Counted from the first letter of the stretch, positions 44,080-55,600 are shown. The stretch is 64,000 nucleotides of DNA from Lepidostoma basale (GCA_022606425.2 JAHDVF020000577.1:186001-250000), one strand, 5' to 3'. A program made the numbers and translations. The notes: generated from the letters alone by a model not told the origin.

Positions 44080-44984
44080 TTATTAAAAACATTATTTAAA
44101 CAATTGCATGTTATAAACATATTACAAAATTCAAAATGGATGTTTGATTATATAAAAAATATAACTCCCCTGTTTTAATGAGTTTTATCGTGAACATATT
44201 GGCTGTCGAGCTGTTGAATTTTTTTTTTTAAAACGATCTTGCATGACCCCTCCACTAATAAAAATTAGTACGCAAGGCTCCGTAGTAATTTGGCTACGCA
44301 TAATACGTCCTTTAATACATGAATGCTTTTTAAAAAACAGGGCTAACCTACTAAAAAATGTCCACTGCATAATCATCATTTGTGTGAAAGTAATAAAACA
44401 AAATTTAATAGTTGAAACACATGAAAATCGTGTAAAACAAAAGAACCTTTCACCAGGTCGGGGCTGACTTTGTTTCAGAACTGTTACATTACGTGCCTTT
44501 ATTTTCGTCGAATCCCCATCATAAAATAATCAGAGAGATGTTGTAAAATGGGCTTTTTTGTCGTCACTCACAACCGAATTAGCCGCCAGTGGTGGTCCGT
44601 AAATATTGTTTAAAAACTTGAGATCACATAAAAAAATTATTCCATCTTATGCATTTCTTTACACTATTTAGCTGTACCCGGTCTCGCGTTGCTATGGCTC
44701 AATCGAGTTAAATTGATAAGAGTTAAAATATATCGCTATATTTTAACTCTTCTACAAAATACAGAATTACATACCAAGAAGGGAAAAAGTTATGATTTGC
44801 GAAGCGTATGTTAAAAGCCGACTGACATATATGATTCCCTTCTGGGGGATAGCAAACTAATATTCTCAGACGTCATTAACTTATTTTCCATTCACACTGG
44901 TTGCGTACAATTTTTTAAACATTATTCTGAAATTATTATCTAAAAAATAAATATTCGTAAATGAGGAAACTATTGAAAGTACGG
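44080..44984. other. No gene seen
   Basis: Small overlapping frames at 44185-44467 have no recognisable domain. Confidence 0.4.
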
Positions 44985-45330
44985 AAGAAGATATAGCCAG
45001 CATACTCAATAAGGCATTTTGCTATGCTTCGACCTGTATGGCGTTCCTGTGTCATTTCGAGAAAGCTCAAGCTCCAAATATTGACAATTTCCGTTCTCTG
45101 GACCATGGCAGAGAACAAGTCGCTAGACGCATGGCTATGGCATTGGATCGGTCAGCGTGCACTAGACTGGTCTCTTATGGGGGAAAAGGGGAAGCGAGGC
45201 AGACCTAGAGCCACCTAGAGAAGAGCCCTGCAGGACGAAGTTAAGGCAGCAGGCCTCGCAAACATGCGATAGAGTCGGGTGGAGATGATTCCTTGAGGCC
45301 CTATGTACCACGGAGGTATGACAGGACAAA
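44985..45330 (+). mobile_element. RTE-type LINE 3' fragment (family delta)
   Basis: Frames contain K-G-K-R-G-R-P-R-A-T, then (after a stop) L-Q-D-E-V-K-A-A-G-L-A-N, the post-RT end of RTE-type elements. Stops and frameshifts at 45218 and near 45280. Confidence 0.55.
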
Positions 45331-45334
45331 AAAA

Positions 45335-45764
45335 AGAATAAGATTATTGAATATCAATAAAATGTATCTGTCCTACATATGCACTTTCTAAAAACGCGTG
45401 CCGCCACTGACGGACGAGAGATGTCGACTGCGCATTAGAAAATTATGCCTTTCGTTTTTTATCCCCAAATTAAGTGGATATAATATTATGAATATCGTTG
45501 GAGACCGTTTCTTGGCACCGTCTCCATTTTAAAGTATGTTATTTGAGACTATCAATTTGGGAAGGGCAATTATTGTCGCCAGAGTCGGGCACTGGGCTTA
45601 ATGCGGGTCCTCGCGTCAGGTAGAGTGGCGGAGGAATGGCACAGCCCTGGATCATTTCCTTTGCGTCATCTTTAAATACACCTTACTTGGCGGGATTTCA
45701 TTACGTCAATCAGGGTTGCCAGCGATGATTCATCCAAATTATATTCACGTAAAACAATAAATCA
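45335..45764. other. No gene seen; GC-richer patch 45580-45710
   Basis: Unique-looking, no coding signal. Confidence 0.4.
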
Positions 45765-45890
45765 ATGAACAATGATGTGAAATTCCATATAAAGTATTGA
45801 AAGCGCTAATTTTCTAGATTTAAAAAATATGGATGTAACATTTTTCGCAATGCTATGGCATTATCAAATACACTTGAATATTTATTCCTT
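45765..45890 (-). repeat. Family D, single arm
   Basis: ATGAACAATGATGTGAAATTCCATAT end and GGCATTATCAAAT core remnant. Confidence 0.5.
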
Positions 45891-45909
45891 TATATAGAAT
45901 AATCAACTA

Positions 45910-46230
45910 TTTTAACTTACTTACTAACTTACTTCCTATGGTCATACAACTCTTGAAGAGTTTTAGCCTCCTTGATGATTTTTCGCCAAGCTCCTCGATC
46001 CTGCGCTTTTTGCTCCCAGCAGTCCGATTCGCCCAACCTAGCCAGATCAGCCAGAACATTGTCCATTAGGTGCTGTCTAGGCCTTCCTAGAAATCTTACT
46101 CCAGTCGGTTTAGACGAGTAGGTACAAGGTCTTGATTGCTCTGGTCTCTTCGGCTTGGCATACGTGCCCAATCCATGCAATGCGACCGGCTCTCAAGGTG
46201 CTCGTTATAAGAGGCTGCTGGGTCATCATA
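45910..46230 (-). mobile_element. RTE-type LINE 3' fragment (family delta)
   Basis: Minus frame 45929-46180: G-V-R-F-L-G-R-P-R-Q, N-V-L-A-D-L-A-R-L-G, E-Q-K-A-Q-D-R-G-A-W-R-K, E-A-K-T-L-Q-E-L-Y. A frameshift near 46130 separates the preceding part. Confidence 0.65.
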
Positions 46231-46326
46231 CGGATCTCTTGGTTGGTCCTATGCCTCCAAGTTCCCACTGCAACACCGGGTCTACACTACTATATACGGG
46301 TATACGATTTATTTTTTTAGCTATTA

Positions 46327-46482
46327 TATTGATTCTTATGACATGTGATAGGTAGCCAATCTATCGCCATTTTATTGTCACGAGAATTCTACACCAGACC
46401 AAAGACAGTGTAACAATCACACTGCCGTCGCCGGGACCTTCGGTATGGAAGTCAGAGGTCTTACCACTCTGCCACGAAGATT
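46327..46482 (-). mobile_element. tRNA-derived SINE (family X), copy 3
   Basis: Minus strand: GGCAGAGTGGTAAGACC (A box region), then ACCTTCGG... box B region is partly lost, then TTTGGTCTGGTGTAGAATTC. 3' end missing. Confidence 0.6.
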
Positions 46483-46489
46483 TTGGCAT

Positions 46490-46970
46490 CCAATTACGAA
46501 TTACTTTACCTCTACGAAAAAAAAACAATGTAAAATCGTCCCTTTAATATTTTTGTAGGTAAAATAATATTTATCATGTTAATATTTTAATTATGCTAAA
46601 AAAATCTACTCCCTTGTCAACGAATTTTTTTTATAGTAATTTGAGGATCTGGTATTATTTATAATATGTGTTTAAACATAATATGTTTTCACAACCCTGT
46701 TCAACCTTGATTCACAGATCCTGAGGGCTATATTTATTGACGTTACCGTTCTCATAAGAAGCTAATGCGAAAATAATGTTTTAATTCCTTCTTAGAACCC
46801 TTCAAAGTATAATCAACGTATTTCAAAAGTAAGTACCTACTTGTTATTATCATATTGACCTTCTAAACTACGTCAAATGGTGTTTGAGAACCAACTCGTT
46901 CCATATCACATAAAAAACGAACTGTTAATTTACTAATTATAATTTTGTAATAAGAAGTAATGATGCATAA
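46490..46970. other. No gene seen
   Basis: Nothing supported. Confidence 0.5.
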
Positions 46971-46971
46971 A

Positions 46972-47150
46972 TGAATAAAGAAAGACCGAGGAAATCGTGG
47001 CACAATTAAATCTATCAATAAACTAAATATCGGCAACGCGAGGAGTCGGAAAAATCAACGTTGAGGAATCGAAAGAAGTATGCCATGAACAAATTGGTAT
47101 TCCTCGGTCTTCCACTATTCTCGTTCCATTTACGTCGTTTACTTTTTCTT
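46972..47150. mobile_element. RTE alpha scraps, plus then minus
   Basis: Plus: AAGACCGAGGAAATCGTGG to GAGGAATCGAAAG (46978-47080). Minus: TCCTCGGTCTTCCACTATTC to TTTACGTCGTTTAC (47100-47143). Confidence 0.5.
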
Positions 47151-47410
47151 TTGAAAGATTGTATTGCCTTTGAGAATTCCGTCACCTTGGAGGCTATCCA
47201 TCTTTATGTTCCGGATGGTTATCTTCGACAGCGTCAGCACAGACTGTTTTATCTCCCAGCATGTAGAACCAACCTGCCTCTGGTGATGCCGGTGGGGAGA
47301 GTAATCAATCTGATGAACGACGAGATCGATGTCTTTCATATTCGTGAAAGTACGTTCAGAAAACAAATACTCCTGACTTTGGAGAGTATCTTGTATTCCT
47401 AATGTAGAGC
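47150..47410 (+). mobile_element. R1/Jockey-like LINE, C-terminal fragment
   Basis: Frame 47061-47402 (its start lies in the alpha scrap): F-E-N-S-V-T-L-E-A-I, Y-V-P-D-G-Y-L-R-Q-R-Q-H-R-L-F-Y-L-P-A, I-N-L-M-N-D-E-I-D-V-F-H-I. Intact to its stop. Confidence 0.7.
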
Positions 47411-47464
47411 CATCTCTCATGCGTTCCTGATATTTAATATTTATTTTATTTTACCTGTTCTCAA

Positions 47465-47550
47465 TAGATGTCTTAAACGGCGATGATTGATTTGGCGATC
47501 TATTATCTCTGCCTACTTTTGAGGGGAAACGGCGTGATGTTTTTGTTGGT
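47465..47550 (+). mobile_element. RTE alpha terminal scrap
   Basis: TTATCTCTGCCTAC, GGGAAACGGCGTGATG, then a GTT-rich tail instead of TTAG. Confidence 0.4.
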
Positions 47551-47554
47551 GTTG

Positions 47555-48058
47555 TTGTTGTTGTAAATTAATACATGCTTTGTCAAATCGACCATGAAAT
47601 CGAGTCAATTTCCAAGGGTACAAAATATTAAATTTATATTTCCGATATCCTGGGAGCGTCACTTCGCGTTTAACATATTTCGTATTGTATCTCAATACAT
47701 CTCTACAGAATATCCATTCAATGCAAATGATAATGGTATTGTTCAGCGGTGATATCTTTATGCTACGAAATTTTCGTCATGTTAACAGGCATATAATCTT
47801 ATTATAATACCCATCGTATGTACCTTAATTGATGTCACAAAATGTCGAACAATAATATACATACCTTAATAAGATGTATCCAATTGAGACGTCTGTACAA
47901 CAAAGAGATTTATTCCTTCTCATTTAATACATTGCTTTTAAATGTTACTTGCATTATCACATTATGATAAATCGGTATCACTTATTCAAATTCGAAAATA
48001 TCATTTGCGTATCTATATCGGGAAATATTACAATATAAGAACCGTACTAAATTAATTT
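47555..48058. other. No gene seen
   Basis: Nothing supported. Confidence 0.5.
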
Positions 48059-48059
48059 T

Positions 48060-48200
48060 CAATTCTCTTCTTTTTCTTTCGGTGGCGTGTCAGGTCCCCC
48101 CCCCGGTGATCACTGCAGCAAAGGCATCTCTGTCCTGCGCCATTTGGAACAGGTTCTGACCTCTTGTAATTCCTGTTCACTATTTAATGTTCCGTAGCCA
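48060..48200 (-). mobile_element. LINE 3' scrap, same family as 52895-53070
   Basis: Begins with a TTCTTTTTCTTTC tail in reverse and shares GTGTCAGGTC and CTGTCCTGCGCCATTTGGAA-type sequence. Confidence 0.4.
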
Positions 48201-48204
48201 GGAC

Positions 48205-48680
48205 AGCTCATCATCTTCAGCCGTATGTCATCCACAGCTGAACGTAGGCCTCTCCCAAAGCACGCCACCGCCCCCTATCCATTGCCACTCCCATCCATTC
48301 ATGTCCAGCAATCCTCTTCAGATCGTCGGTTCAGCGGGCAGGGGGATGTCCAACTCTGCGGAATCCTGTTCGCGGTCTCAACTCCAGAACCCGTCTCCCA
48401 CCTCGGCCATTGGTTCTCCGACAGATATGACCAGCCCATCGCAACTTCAGCCCGCCCATCCTCAGAGCCACCTCAGTTACCTTAGTTTGTTGTCGAATAA
48501 ATTCGTTTCTAAATCTGTCCCTCAAGGTTATTCCAAGCATGGCTCTTTCCATGGCGCGTTGGGCGACCTTGGATCTGTAGACTAGACCTTTTGTCAGTGT
48601 CCACGTCTCGGCTCCGTACGTCATGACTGACAAAAAGCACTGGTTGAAGTCTTGAGGCATTGTGGTAGCTATCATGTCAT
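48205..48680 (-). mobile_element. RTE-type LINE 3' fragment (beta relative)
   Basis: A 114-codon minus frame (48331-48675): M-T-Y-G-A-E-T-W-T-L-T, A-M-E-R-A-M-L-G-I-T-L-R-D-R, W-A-G-H-I-C-R-R-T-N-G-R, then stop after G-F-R-R-V-G-H-P. The remaining G-R-P block lies in another frame. A shorter copy is at 55000-55285. Confidence 0.65.
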
Positions 48681-48780
48681 GAGAATCAAAAGCTTAAAAA
48701 TTGTATACAGTAATTGAGTTCAAATAACTGTGATGTACAAAATTGTGGAAAGCAATGGGAAAATACCACATTAAAATGGA
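48672..48780 (+). mobile_element. tRNA-derived SINE (family X), copy 4, 3' half
   Basis: CATGAGAATCAAAAGCTTAA, GTATACAGTAATTGAGTTCA and AAGCAATGGGAAAATACC match the SINE body; no promoter boxes. Confidence 0.5.
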
Positions 48781-48794
48781 AAAAAATGAAAGGA

Positions 48795-48950
48795 TAGGAT
48801 ATAAACCGTTATCTCAACATTCAAATATCTTGTCGTGCACGTCGATTTCTTAAACTCTTCGCGTGGCTGACATTTTGAATTTGAATGACTTAAACGTGTT
48901 ATGTTTTCTTTGGTCTACCTTGATTTCGCACTGCATTCACATCACCAGAT
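48795..48950 (-). mobile_element. RTE alpha scrap
   Basis: TCAACATTCAAATATCTTGTC, TCGCGTGGCTGACATT and CTTTGGTCTACC match the reverse of the family end. Confidence 0.45.
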
Positions 48951-48959
48951 TGATTAAAT

Positions 48960-49120
48960 TGAGACCATGAGAAAATAAGCAAGGTGTCAGAAGACCTCAA
49001 AAGAGATTGGCAGACGACGTAGCCTCAATAACTGGCAGACGATGGGTGAGAAATGAGAGTAAAAAGAAGGAATGGAAATATTTGGAAAAGGCGTATATAT
49101 AATAGTGAGGAAATCAAGGT
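48960..49120 (+). mobile_element. RTE-type LINE C-terminal scrap
   Basis: One frame reads R-L-A-D-D-V-A-S-I-T-G-R-R-W, K-K-E-W-K-Y-L-E-K-A-Y-I, the end of a beta-like polyprotein. Confidence 0.5.
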
Positions 49121-49452
49121 CGAAAAAGATGAAGAAAAAAAATTTTCATATCGCTATCGTTCATATTATTTTATCCTTTAAAACATTTAATGTACATTTC
49201 ATTATTTTGTTATCAAAAAGCTTTTTCGTTCAGAATTGTTTTTTTTAATATTTTTCTTTCATAATATATCAAATATTGAATTAAAATATATTTATTTAAG
49301 AGATCTCATTTTCACTTTCATACAATAGGGTCCATACACGAATACCGTTGTGTTCTGCGATCTTAGCTATTTTTATGGACTTTTCAGGGTTATGTTAATT
49401 AATTGCGTAGATGAAGCAATATATTTTTTTGGTTTGGATTATGATAACCACC

Positions 49453-49491
49453 CTGAAGATCGAGACCGCAACGATTTCCGAAACGTCAGTC
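49453..49491 (+). ncRNA. Hammerhead-like core, divergent family A relative
   Basis: Box I CTGAAGA (49453-49459) fits the rule, then T, a weak stem II (GAGA with TTTC), box II GAA (49480-49482), palindrome ACGT, C. Stem I pairing is not apparent (CCACC upstream, AGTC downstream). It lies inside a chance frame at 49350-49628. Confidence 0.45.
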
Positions 49492-49494
49492 TAG

Positions 49495-50322
49495 AAAAAC
49501 GAGTTACACGGATATTCCCAAGACACCAAAATACATATAACTATGTTAATGTTCGTTATTGTTGTAGTATTATAACCTCTCTCTGTTTCACTCAACCACT
49601 ATTAACCAACATATGCAAGACGACTTAGGTAATATATTTTTATTGCTATCATAAAAAAACTGTAATGTAGAGAAGAGCGCGTGCCTTTTCCAGTACTTTC
49701 GAAGCAACCGAATCGTTCTCACTCGGATTCACACTAAGTGTTGAACTGCCCGCCCATTCAGACTCAATAATGCCAAACAGTACCTGGGCACTGGCTGAGC
49801 ACGGGGTCGGTTCTGCATGGCTGACCCCGGTGTCCGTTGGTAGCAGATGCGCCTAATGAAGTCCTTCTCAAGTAATGCACCAGTAGAGTTTCATAATACA
49901 ACTAACATCATATCGAATATATTACAAAAATATGATTATTTTATAATATTGAAACCACAATCAATGGTACAGTTATAAGTGGTTCAAACGTGAGACCTTG
50001 TGGGATACCTAATTAGCACGAAAATAATATATTATGTTATGCGTTCAGCAATTAAATATTATTATTTTATCATGTAATTCTTCATATTTTTATATTTAAT
50101 CAAATTTAATTATTACCTATTATTTTGATGAAAATTTTTCACGCCATTAAAGCGCCCACAAAATCGATGCAAATAAAAAAAATACCTAGGACGATGGTCT
50201 AGGGAACAGAACTCATGAAATCTGACCCAGAGGACTTGGATTCAAGTTTAGAAATAACCCAAATCCTTTTTATATTAACGAACTATTTCTCTTCTAATTC
50301 TAGATTACACAGTAAATCATAA
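49495..50322. other. No gene seen; GC-richer patch 49670-49860
   Basis: The patch contains TGGCTGACCCCGGTGTCCG but no frame or repeat I can identify. Confidence 0.4.
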
Positions 50323-50324
50323 TA

Positions 50325-50720
50325 TTATTCTTCTTCTTCCTCTTAGTTTAGGTTTAGGCGCACTGTCCTGAGATGATGATGTCCAGTCTACTATCCATCT
50401 CTTTGGCGGCCTTCCTGGTAATCTCTTGCTGCTTGGGTTTTCATCTTTAACAATTTTTGCAATTCTTGTATTCTCCATGCGGTCCACGTGTCTCTACAAA
50501 AGCGCCTTCTGCTTCTTCCCCATATCACTATGTCCTCAACACCACAGACAAACCTTATCGTTTCATTTCTCATCCAATCTCTGAGGATTTTGTCTGCGAT
50601 GGAGCGTAGGGTTCGCATTTCTGCTACTCTAAGAAGGTTCTTAGTTCTATTGGTATCGGCTCTGACCTCTATTCTATACGTCATGAAGGGGCGAACGCAT
50701 GCCTTTTATAAATATATATA
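50325..50720 (-). mobile_element. RTE-type LINE 3' fragment (family gamma)
   Basis: Minus frame 50391-50684: V-A-E-M-R-T-L-R-S-I, D-K-I-L-R-D-W-M-R-N-E-T-I-R, C-G-V-E-D-I-V-I-W-G-R-S-R-R-R-F. The frame then breaks. Closest sister in the window is 11815-12180. Confidence 0.65.
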
Positions 50721-50724
50721 TTTT

Positions 50725-51110
50725 TTAGGCCTTATGCCAAAAATATTATTGATTAAAATCCTCAGGATAGTCTTTTTTTATAATTTTAGTCCTGATTTTT
50801 AGTGCATAGTGCATAGTGAAGAGTGGTCGTGTGAACGGCTTACAATAATAAAAAACATATAATATTATTATACTACGTGGTTTTGATGTAAAAAAAATCC
50901 CTCAAGAGAACCAGGTGAGTGTCAATTTCAAGCTAAAAATATATATAAACGGCTATAGATTTGGACTGACCAATATTTAAATTGAGATTGTGTCATAAAA
51001 GAGATCAGCGTCTATCGTCATCTACCGCATCTACCGCATCTACCGCACCTCTTATGATTCACGGATCTCGATATTAATCATGAGGACTCAAAGTATCCAA
51101 AACCAATGTA
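50725..51110. other. No gene seen
   Basis: Nothing supported except a small triplicated CATCTACCG unit at 51018-51047. Confidence 0.5.
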
Positions 51111-51179
51111 CTATATCATTTTTATTTAATTTGTTAGAATAAATAGTCGGAGGAATCGATGTGCGTGTATTTTTCACTG

Positions 51180-51672
51180 TATAAAGCTAGAATGGCAGTG
51201 CACAATGGTGTTCTTCTACCGACCCTTAAGTATGGAAGCGAAGCATGTAACTGGCAAAAGAATAAATGCAATAGAAATTATATCTCTTAGACGTATGTGT
51301 GGATACTCTGTGTATGATAGAGTGTCGAATGAAAATATAAGAAGTGAATGCGGTGCGAATGATGGTGTCATGAACAAAATAAAGAAAGGAACATTAAGAT
51401 GGTTTGGACATATGGAAAGAATGAATGAAGAAAGAATGGTAAAAAATTATATGTTGATGATGTAAATGGAACCAGAAATAGAGGAAGACCGAGGAAAACG
51501 TGGCACGATCAAATAAATCAAATATTGAATGTAGGCCATGTGAGGAGTCAGAGAAATCGACGCGCGTGCATGACACGATGTATGAATGTTGAGGAAGCGA
51601 GAGAAATATGCCATTCTTTCTGCCTACCCCTTCGGGGAGACGGCGTGATGGTTAGTTAGTTAGTTAGTTAAA
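51180..51672 (+). mobile_element. RTE LINE 3' end (family alpha)
   Basis: Close to the 37-kb copy. Frame 51205-51465: E-A-K-H-V-T-G-K-R, I-I-S-L-R-R-M-C-G-Y-S-V-Y-D-R, M-N-K-I-K-K-G-T-L-R-W-F-G-H-M-E-R-M-N-E-E-R-M-V. The G missing at 37458 is present here. A frameshift after M-V-K-N and a deletion before the Y-P-F-G-E-T-A end follow. (TTAG)n tail at 51650-51669. A short related scrap with a GTT tail follows to 51770. Confidence 0.7.
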
Positions 51673-51789
51673 TTTGGAGAGGTGGGTCAGGGGATAGAGT
51701 AGTGTGGCGGTCCAATCTCTCTGCCTACCTTTCCAGGGAAACTTTGTTGTGTTGCTGTTGTTGTTGTTAGAACTCAACATCTTATAATA

Positions 51790-52045
51790 AGAATAAACTA
51801 GTCAACCATTAACCAGCTGGGTATCAGAGCAAGACTCTCAGAGAGTATCAAAATATTTTGGACACGTATCCCGGAGATATCAAGACAACCTTGAAAAGCT
51901 CATCATCAAGCAAAGTGGAGGGAACGACCACTTGAACGACTACCGATACACTGGTCCGATCAAATCAGGGAGCTGACTGGTTTCTCATTAGCTGCAGCCT
52001 GGAGACTGACGGGTGACAGGAACGCATGAAGTACTAAGGTCAATG
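51790..52045 (+). mobile_element. RTE-type LINE 3' fragment (delta-like)
   Basis: Frames show K-Y-F-G-H-V-S-R-R, then W-S-D-Q-I-R-E-L-T-G, A-A-A-W-R-L-T-G-D-R. Broken by at least two shifts. Confidence 0.55.
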
Positions 52046-52059
52046 GCTTACAAGAAGGA

Positions 52060-52758
52060 CACCACCCTCAATTATGAGATATACGACTTAGAAGATGATA
52101 CATGCATTACTTTATGGCTTGAGTAAAACCACAGAAACACGTTCGCATTAGTTACAAAATACCTGGATAAATTCATTCGAAATTTGAAATACGAGGTAAA
52201 AGCGTTTAAGTGAACGTTAAATTTCATAATTTTCACCGTGCCTGGATCAAATTAAATATACATGAATCCAAAAACACGCACGGAGAACATAATACATTAT
52301 AATCCCGAGTCCGTGAAAATTACACACAGCTATTTTTAAAAGCATCCTTTATTAAGATAGCAATTTTAGCGTCTGCGGGGGTAGAATGTTGATAAATTAG
52401 CGTCATCCACTAAGTGTGTTTACTCCTGTTTCAAAGAGGGGATGCGCAGTGAGACCGTATAGAGTTTCCAGCCCTAATTGTAATATATCTGAAATATGAG
52501 GGGAAAAGGCGTCGACAAGACGGCGCGAAGAAGTACGCGGCCAGTAAACCGAAACGCGTGTTGCAACTTAAGAATTTTGTGTTTAGATGGGTGTTTATGA
52601 TTAAACATGGGGGGAACGTCGGAACGAATGGCTAAAGAATAAAAATACATTTTGCTACGGTGTTAATACGGCTAACGAGATCGGAACCCTCTGAAATAAC
52701 CAAGTCTATATCTTAATACAAGCCCTTCAAAATAGATACAAGAGAGTGAACATATTTA
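52060..52758. other. No gene seen; moderate GC at 52370-52690
   Basis: Unique-looking, no coding signal. Confidence 0.4.
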
Positions 52759-52759
52759 A

Positions 52760-52890
52760 TATTGATGAAAAGGTCAATTCACTTGAAGTTTTATTATACT
52801 TAAATCGACTGACGTGTTTCGTTTTGCTAGAGCTTTATCAAATATATAAAAATGATCTAGCAAGGTTTCTAGAAAACGGACATTGCATAG
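52760..52890. repeat. Foldback family D, degenerate
   Basis: GAAGTTTTATTATACTTAAA, GACGTGTTTCG and AAGGTTTCTAGAAAACGGAC. Confidence 0.45.
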
Positions 52891-52894
52891 ATAT

Positions 52895-53070
52895 TAAATA
52901 TTTCTTCTTCTTCTTTCCGTGTCCTGTCAGGTCTTCCCAACGTTGACTATCACCCTTGAGTTGGCCTCCCCGTCCTGGGCAGCTCGGAACAGCTCCCCCA
53001 CGGTCCTTAGCCCCGTCCACTCTCGGATGTTCCTAAGCCAGGAAACCCGCCTTCTCCCAACACCTCGTCG
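52895..53070 (-). mobile_element. LINE 3' fragment
   Basis: TTCTTCTTCTTTCC tail in reverse, followed by a GC-rich block also seen at 48060-48200. The minus frame contains W-L-R-N-I-R-E-W-T-G-L-R-T-V-like residues typical of LINE C-termini. Confidence 0.5.
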
Positions 53071-53139
53071 ATATTAAATATATAAAATAGAATATTTAAC
53101 AATTTTCAAGAAACAATGAAAATGTAGACCAATCTTTTC

Positions 53140-53575
53140 GAAGATGCGGAAAGTTGATGGCAAAAGAAATGCTGCTTTAATAGAGCCACGGATAGTTACC
53201 ATAGTCTCTCACAAAGAGTTACCTCAAAAGTTTTATTCTGAGCTCTCTCCAGTAAAAGGGAATATCTCGCATCCTGGGCATCATATCACAGAACCACTTT
53301 CAAGTCTGCTCCAAACCAATAAAACTCATTGGGATTTAAATAAAAACCCTTTGGTTCCTGGTATTATATATTTATTATATTTTACTTGTTCTCAATAGAT
53401 GTCTTAAGCTATAGTATAATAAATGTTTGTAATATCTTTTGAGAAAATAAACTGATTTGATTTGATTTGATTTGATTTGATTTGATTTGATTTGATTCGA
53501 TTCGATTCGATTCGATTCGATTCGATTCGATCCGATTTGATTCGATTCGATTTGATTTGATTTGATTTGAAGTTT
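53140..53575 (+). mobile_element. R1/Jockey-like LINE end with expanded tail
   Basis: Matches 40175-40735 in reverse: AAAAGAAATGCTGCTTTAAT (the L-L-G-M-L region is changed), TTACCTCAAAAGTTTTATTC. A deletion removes the Y-L-R-Q-R-Q region. TTGTTCTCAATAGATGTCTT precedes the tail, a pentanucleotide array at 53453-53572. Confidence 0.6.
53453..53572 (+). repeat. (TTTGA)n / (TTCGA)n pentanucleotide array
   Basis: About 24 units: TTTGA first, then an inner block of TTCGA, then TTTGA again. Confidence 0.9.
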
Positions 53576-53579
53576 GTCT

Positions 53580-54408
53580 TTTGGGAAGATAGCTTTAAAT
53601 CGAATTCAAATCGTTTTTTTTATTGGTTGCTCAGATTTGAGATCGTATCGATTCCCAGAGCTTTCCCATGAAAACAGATCAAAAACATAAAAATACATTC
53701 GCCGCCACGATCCCTCCCGCCATGACATAGTTGATCTTATTAATTAACGGCCGGTTAATGAGCTAGTTCGGGGCAATAATCGGAAAGAATAAACATCAGA
53801 TAGAACACAATAACACGCCGGAATATCTCACATTAATTATCGTGATTACTACCTAATACCATTACCTCCAGACTTGGACGCGATACAGATCTGGCCCCGC
53901 GGATGTAGGCCGCTAACTGAAACCATAAATTCCTGACAATCGTGTTTAAGCTAAATGAAACCAGAAGGAAATCCCTGTTTTGCGTATTCATTGACTCGCG
54001 ATTTTCACTTGAAATATTTAGTTACAAATCCATTCATCAATATGACTATAGTTAAGTATTCATTTTAGGCGAAGGTTGAACGAAATGGGGTTCTGACATT
54101 AAACATACATAAAGTATGAATAAACTGGATTTAATGCAGTATATTTATACCATTTTTAACCCTATTTTTTCTTTATAAGACATTTGTGTTCGGTCCTTCT
54201 TGTTCGCAGATTTGTTCACACTTGGGTTTTGACGCTGCTTCTGACACACCTCTTTAGATTTTAGTTCCTTTCAAATGCTGGTCAGTAATATTACCAACAT
54301 GCATCTTCTGCCCCTTGATAAAATTGGAATATTGAGTGCTATATTAACATGTTCGCAGCTTCGAGCCATCATAATATACAGGTATATAATAAAATATAAT
54401 AATATATT
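53580..54408. other. No gene seen; GC-richer patch 53690-53930
   Basis: Unique-looking; no frame or repeat recognised. Could be a conserved non-coding segment. Confidence 0.4.
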
Positions 54409-54409
54409 T

Positions 54410-54910
54410 ATATCTTCTTCGTCTTCTTCAGCCGTCTTCCCTCCACTGCTAGATATAAGCCTCTTCCATTTTCTTCCACTCATCCCTATCTTGTCCCTTC
54501 CGCATCTAGGTCGTTCCAGCTATTCGAACAATATCGTCAGTCCATCTTTAATGTGACCTCCCGATACCCCTTTTCTTTGTCCAAGACCTTCACTGAACTA
54601 TTCTGGATGTCCAACGGGTATTGCCCTGTCTTGCAATGGGCTGTACTATCCATGATGTCGGCATATTTGGTTCGGCGATTATTTCTTCATTTCTTATTTT
54701 GTCTCAGAGACTCACGCCGACCATTTGCCTCTCCATGGATCGTTGTGTGATACTTAGTTTATGGACAGTTTTTGCGTCTATTAATTTAATATGTCAGGAT
54801 AGACAGTGTACATGCATCGAACATTTCGTTGCTTAGACAAATTGGAACCTGCTTGTTTTCAAAAACATCTTTCATTTCCCCAAAGGCAGCCCAGCCCAGT
54901 CCTACTATTC
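54410..54910 (-). mobile_element. RTE-type LINE 3' fragment
   Basis: The minus strand shows the purine-rich tail, E-W-K-K-M-E-E-A-Y-like residues at 54450-54480, and upstream post-RT segments to about 54905. Interrupted in every frame. Confidence 0.5.
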
Positions 54911-54999
54911 TAGTTATTTATATAATAACATATTAAAAAATCCATTATTCGAAGAGTATATGTGACTGAGAAACATAAAGATTTAATTTTATTTTCAAC

Positions 55000-55285
55000 T
55001 TAACCTACTTACTTATTCTTTTCAGCCATCTGCCATCCACCACTAAACATAGGCCTCTCTCAAGCACGGGACTGCTCCATATCCATTACTACTATCATCC
55101 ATTCACGTCTAGCAATTCTTACAATATCGTCGGTCAAGCGGGGATGTCCAACTCTACGGAATCCTGTGCCAGTTTTCACTACAGAACCCGTCTCCTACAT
55201 CGGCTGTCGGTTTTCCGACAGATTTGACCAGCTTAAACATGGCTCTTTCTACGGCGCGCTAGGGCATGGCTCTTTTGATCGTACA
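55000..55285 (-). mobile_element. RTE-type LINE 3' fragment, sister of 48205-48680
   Basis: Nucleotide match to 48215-48570 with an internal deletion around 55233. Confidence 0.6.
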
Positions 55286-55454
55286 AAATAGTAATTTTTA
55301 AAAAAAAAAAATTATGTCTTTATGGTGAAATATAGTGTGATGATGAAAAAACTTCAAGGGCGCTACAAATTTATTTTTAGTACACATTATATTTCGGTAT
55401 AAATACGTCGTGCTGTGTGATACTACAATATTAAACGTTCAATTAGAAACACAG

Positions 55455-55600
55455 TTATAAATTTATTGTTTTTTGAACAATGATGTAAAACTTCATATTA
55501 AATAATTAATACGAATGAAAACGTCAGTTTTCTAGAAGTTTTATTATATTTTATGGGAATTACATGTTTCGCCCTACTTAGGCATTATCAAATGATTTTA
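55455..55600 (-). repeat. Family D, single arm, well preserved
   Basis: TTTGAACAATGATGTAAAAC end, GAATGAAAACGTCAG, TTTTCTAGAAGTTTTATTAT, ATTACATGTTTCGCC, AGGCATTATCAAATG. Reverse complement core: TTGATAA, T, GCCT, GGGC, GAAAC, ATGTA. Confidence 0.65.

Noticed and set aside
48187..48585. A 132-codon Ser/Pro-rich plus-strand frame
   Set aside because: It is the antisense shadow of the RTE fragment on the minus strand (48205-48680).
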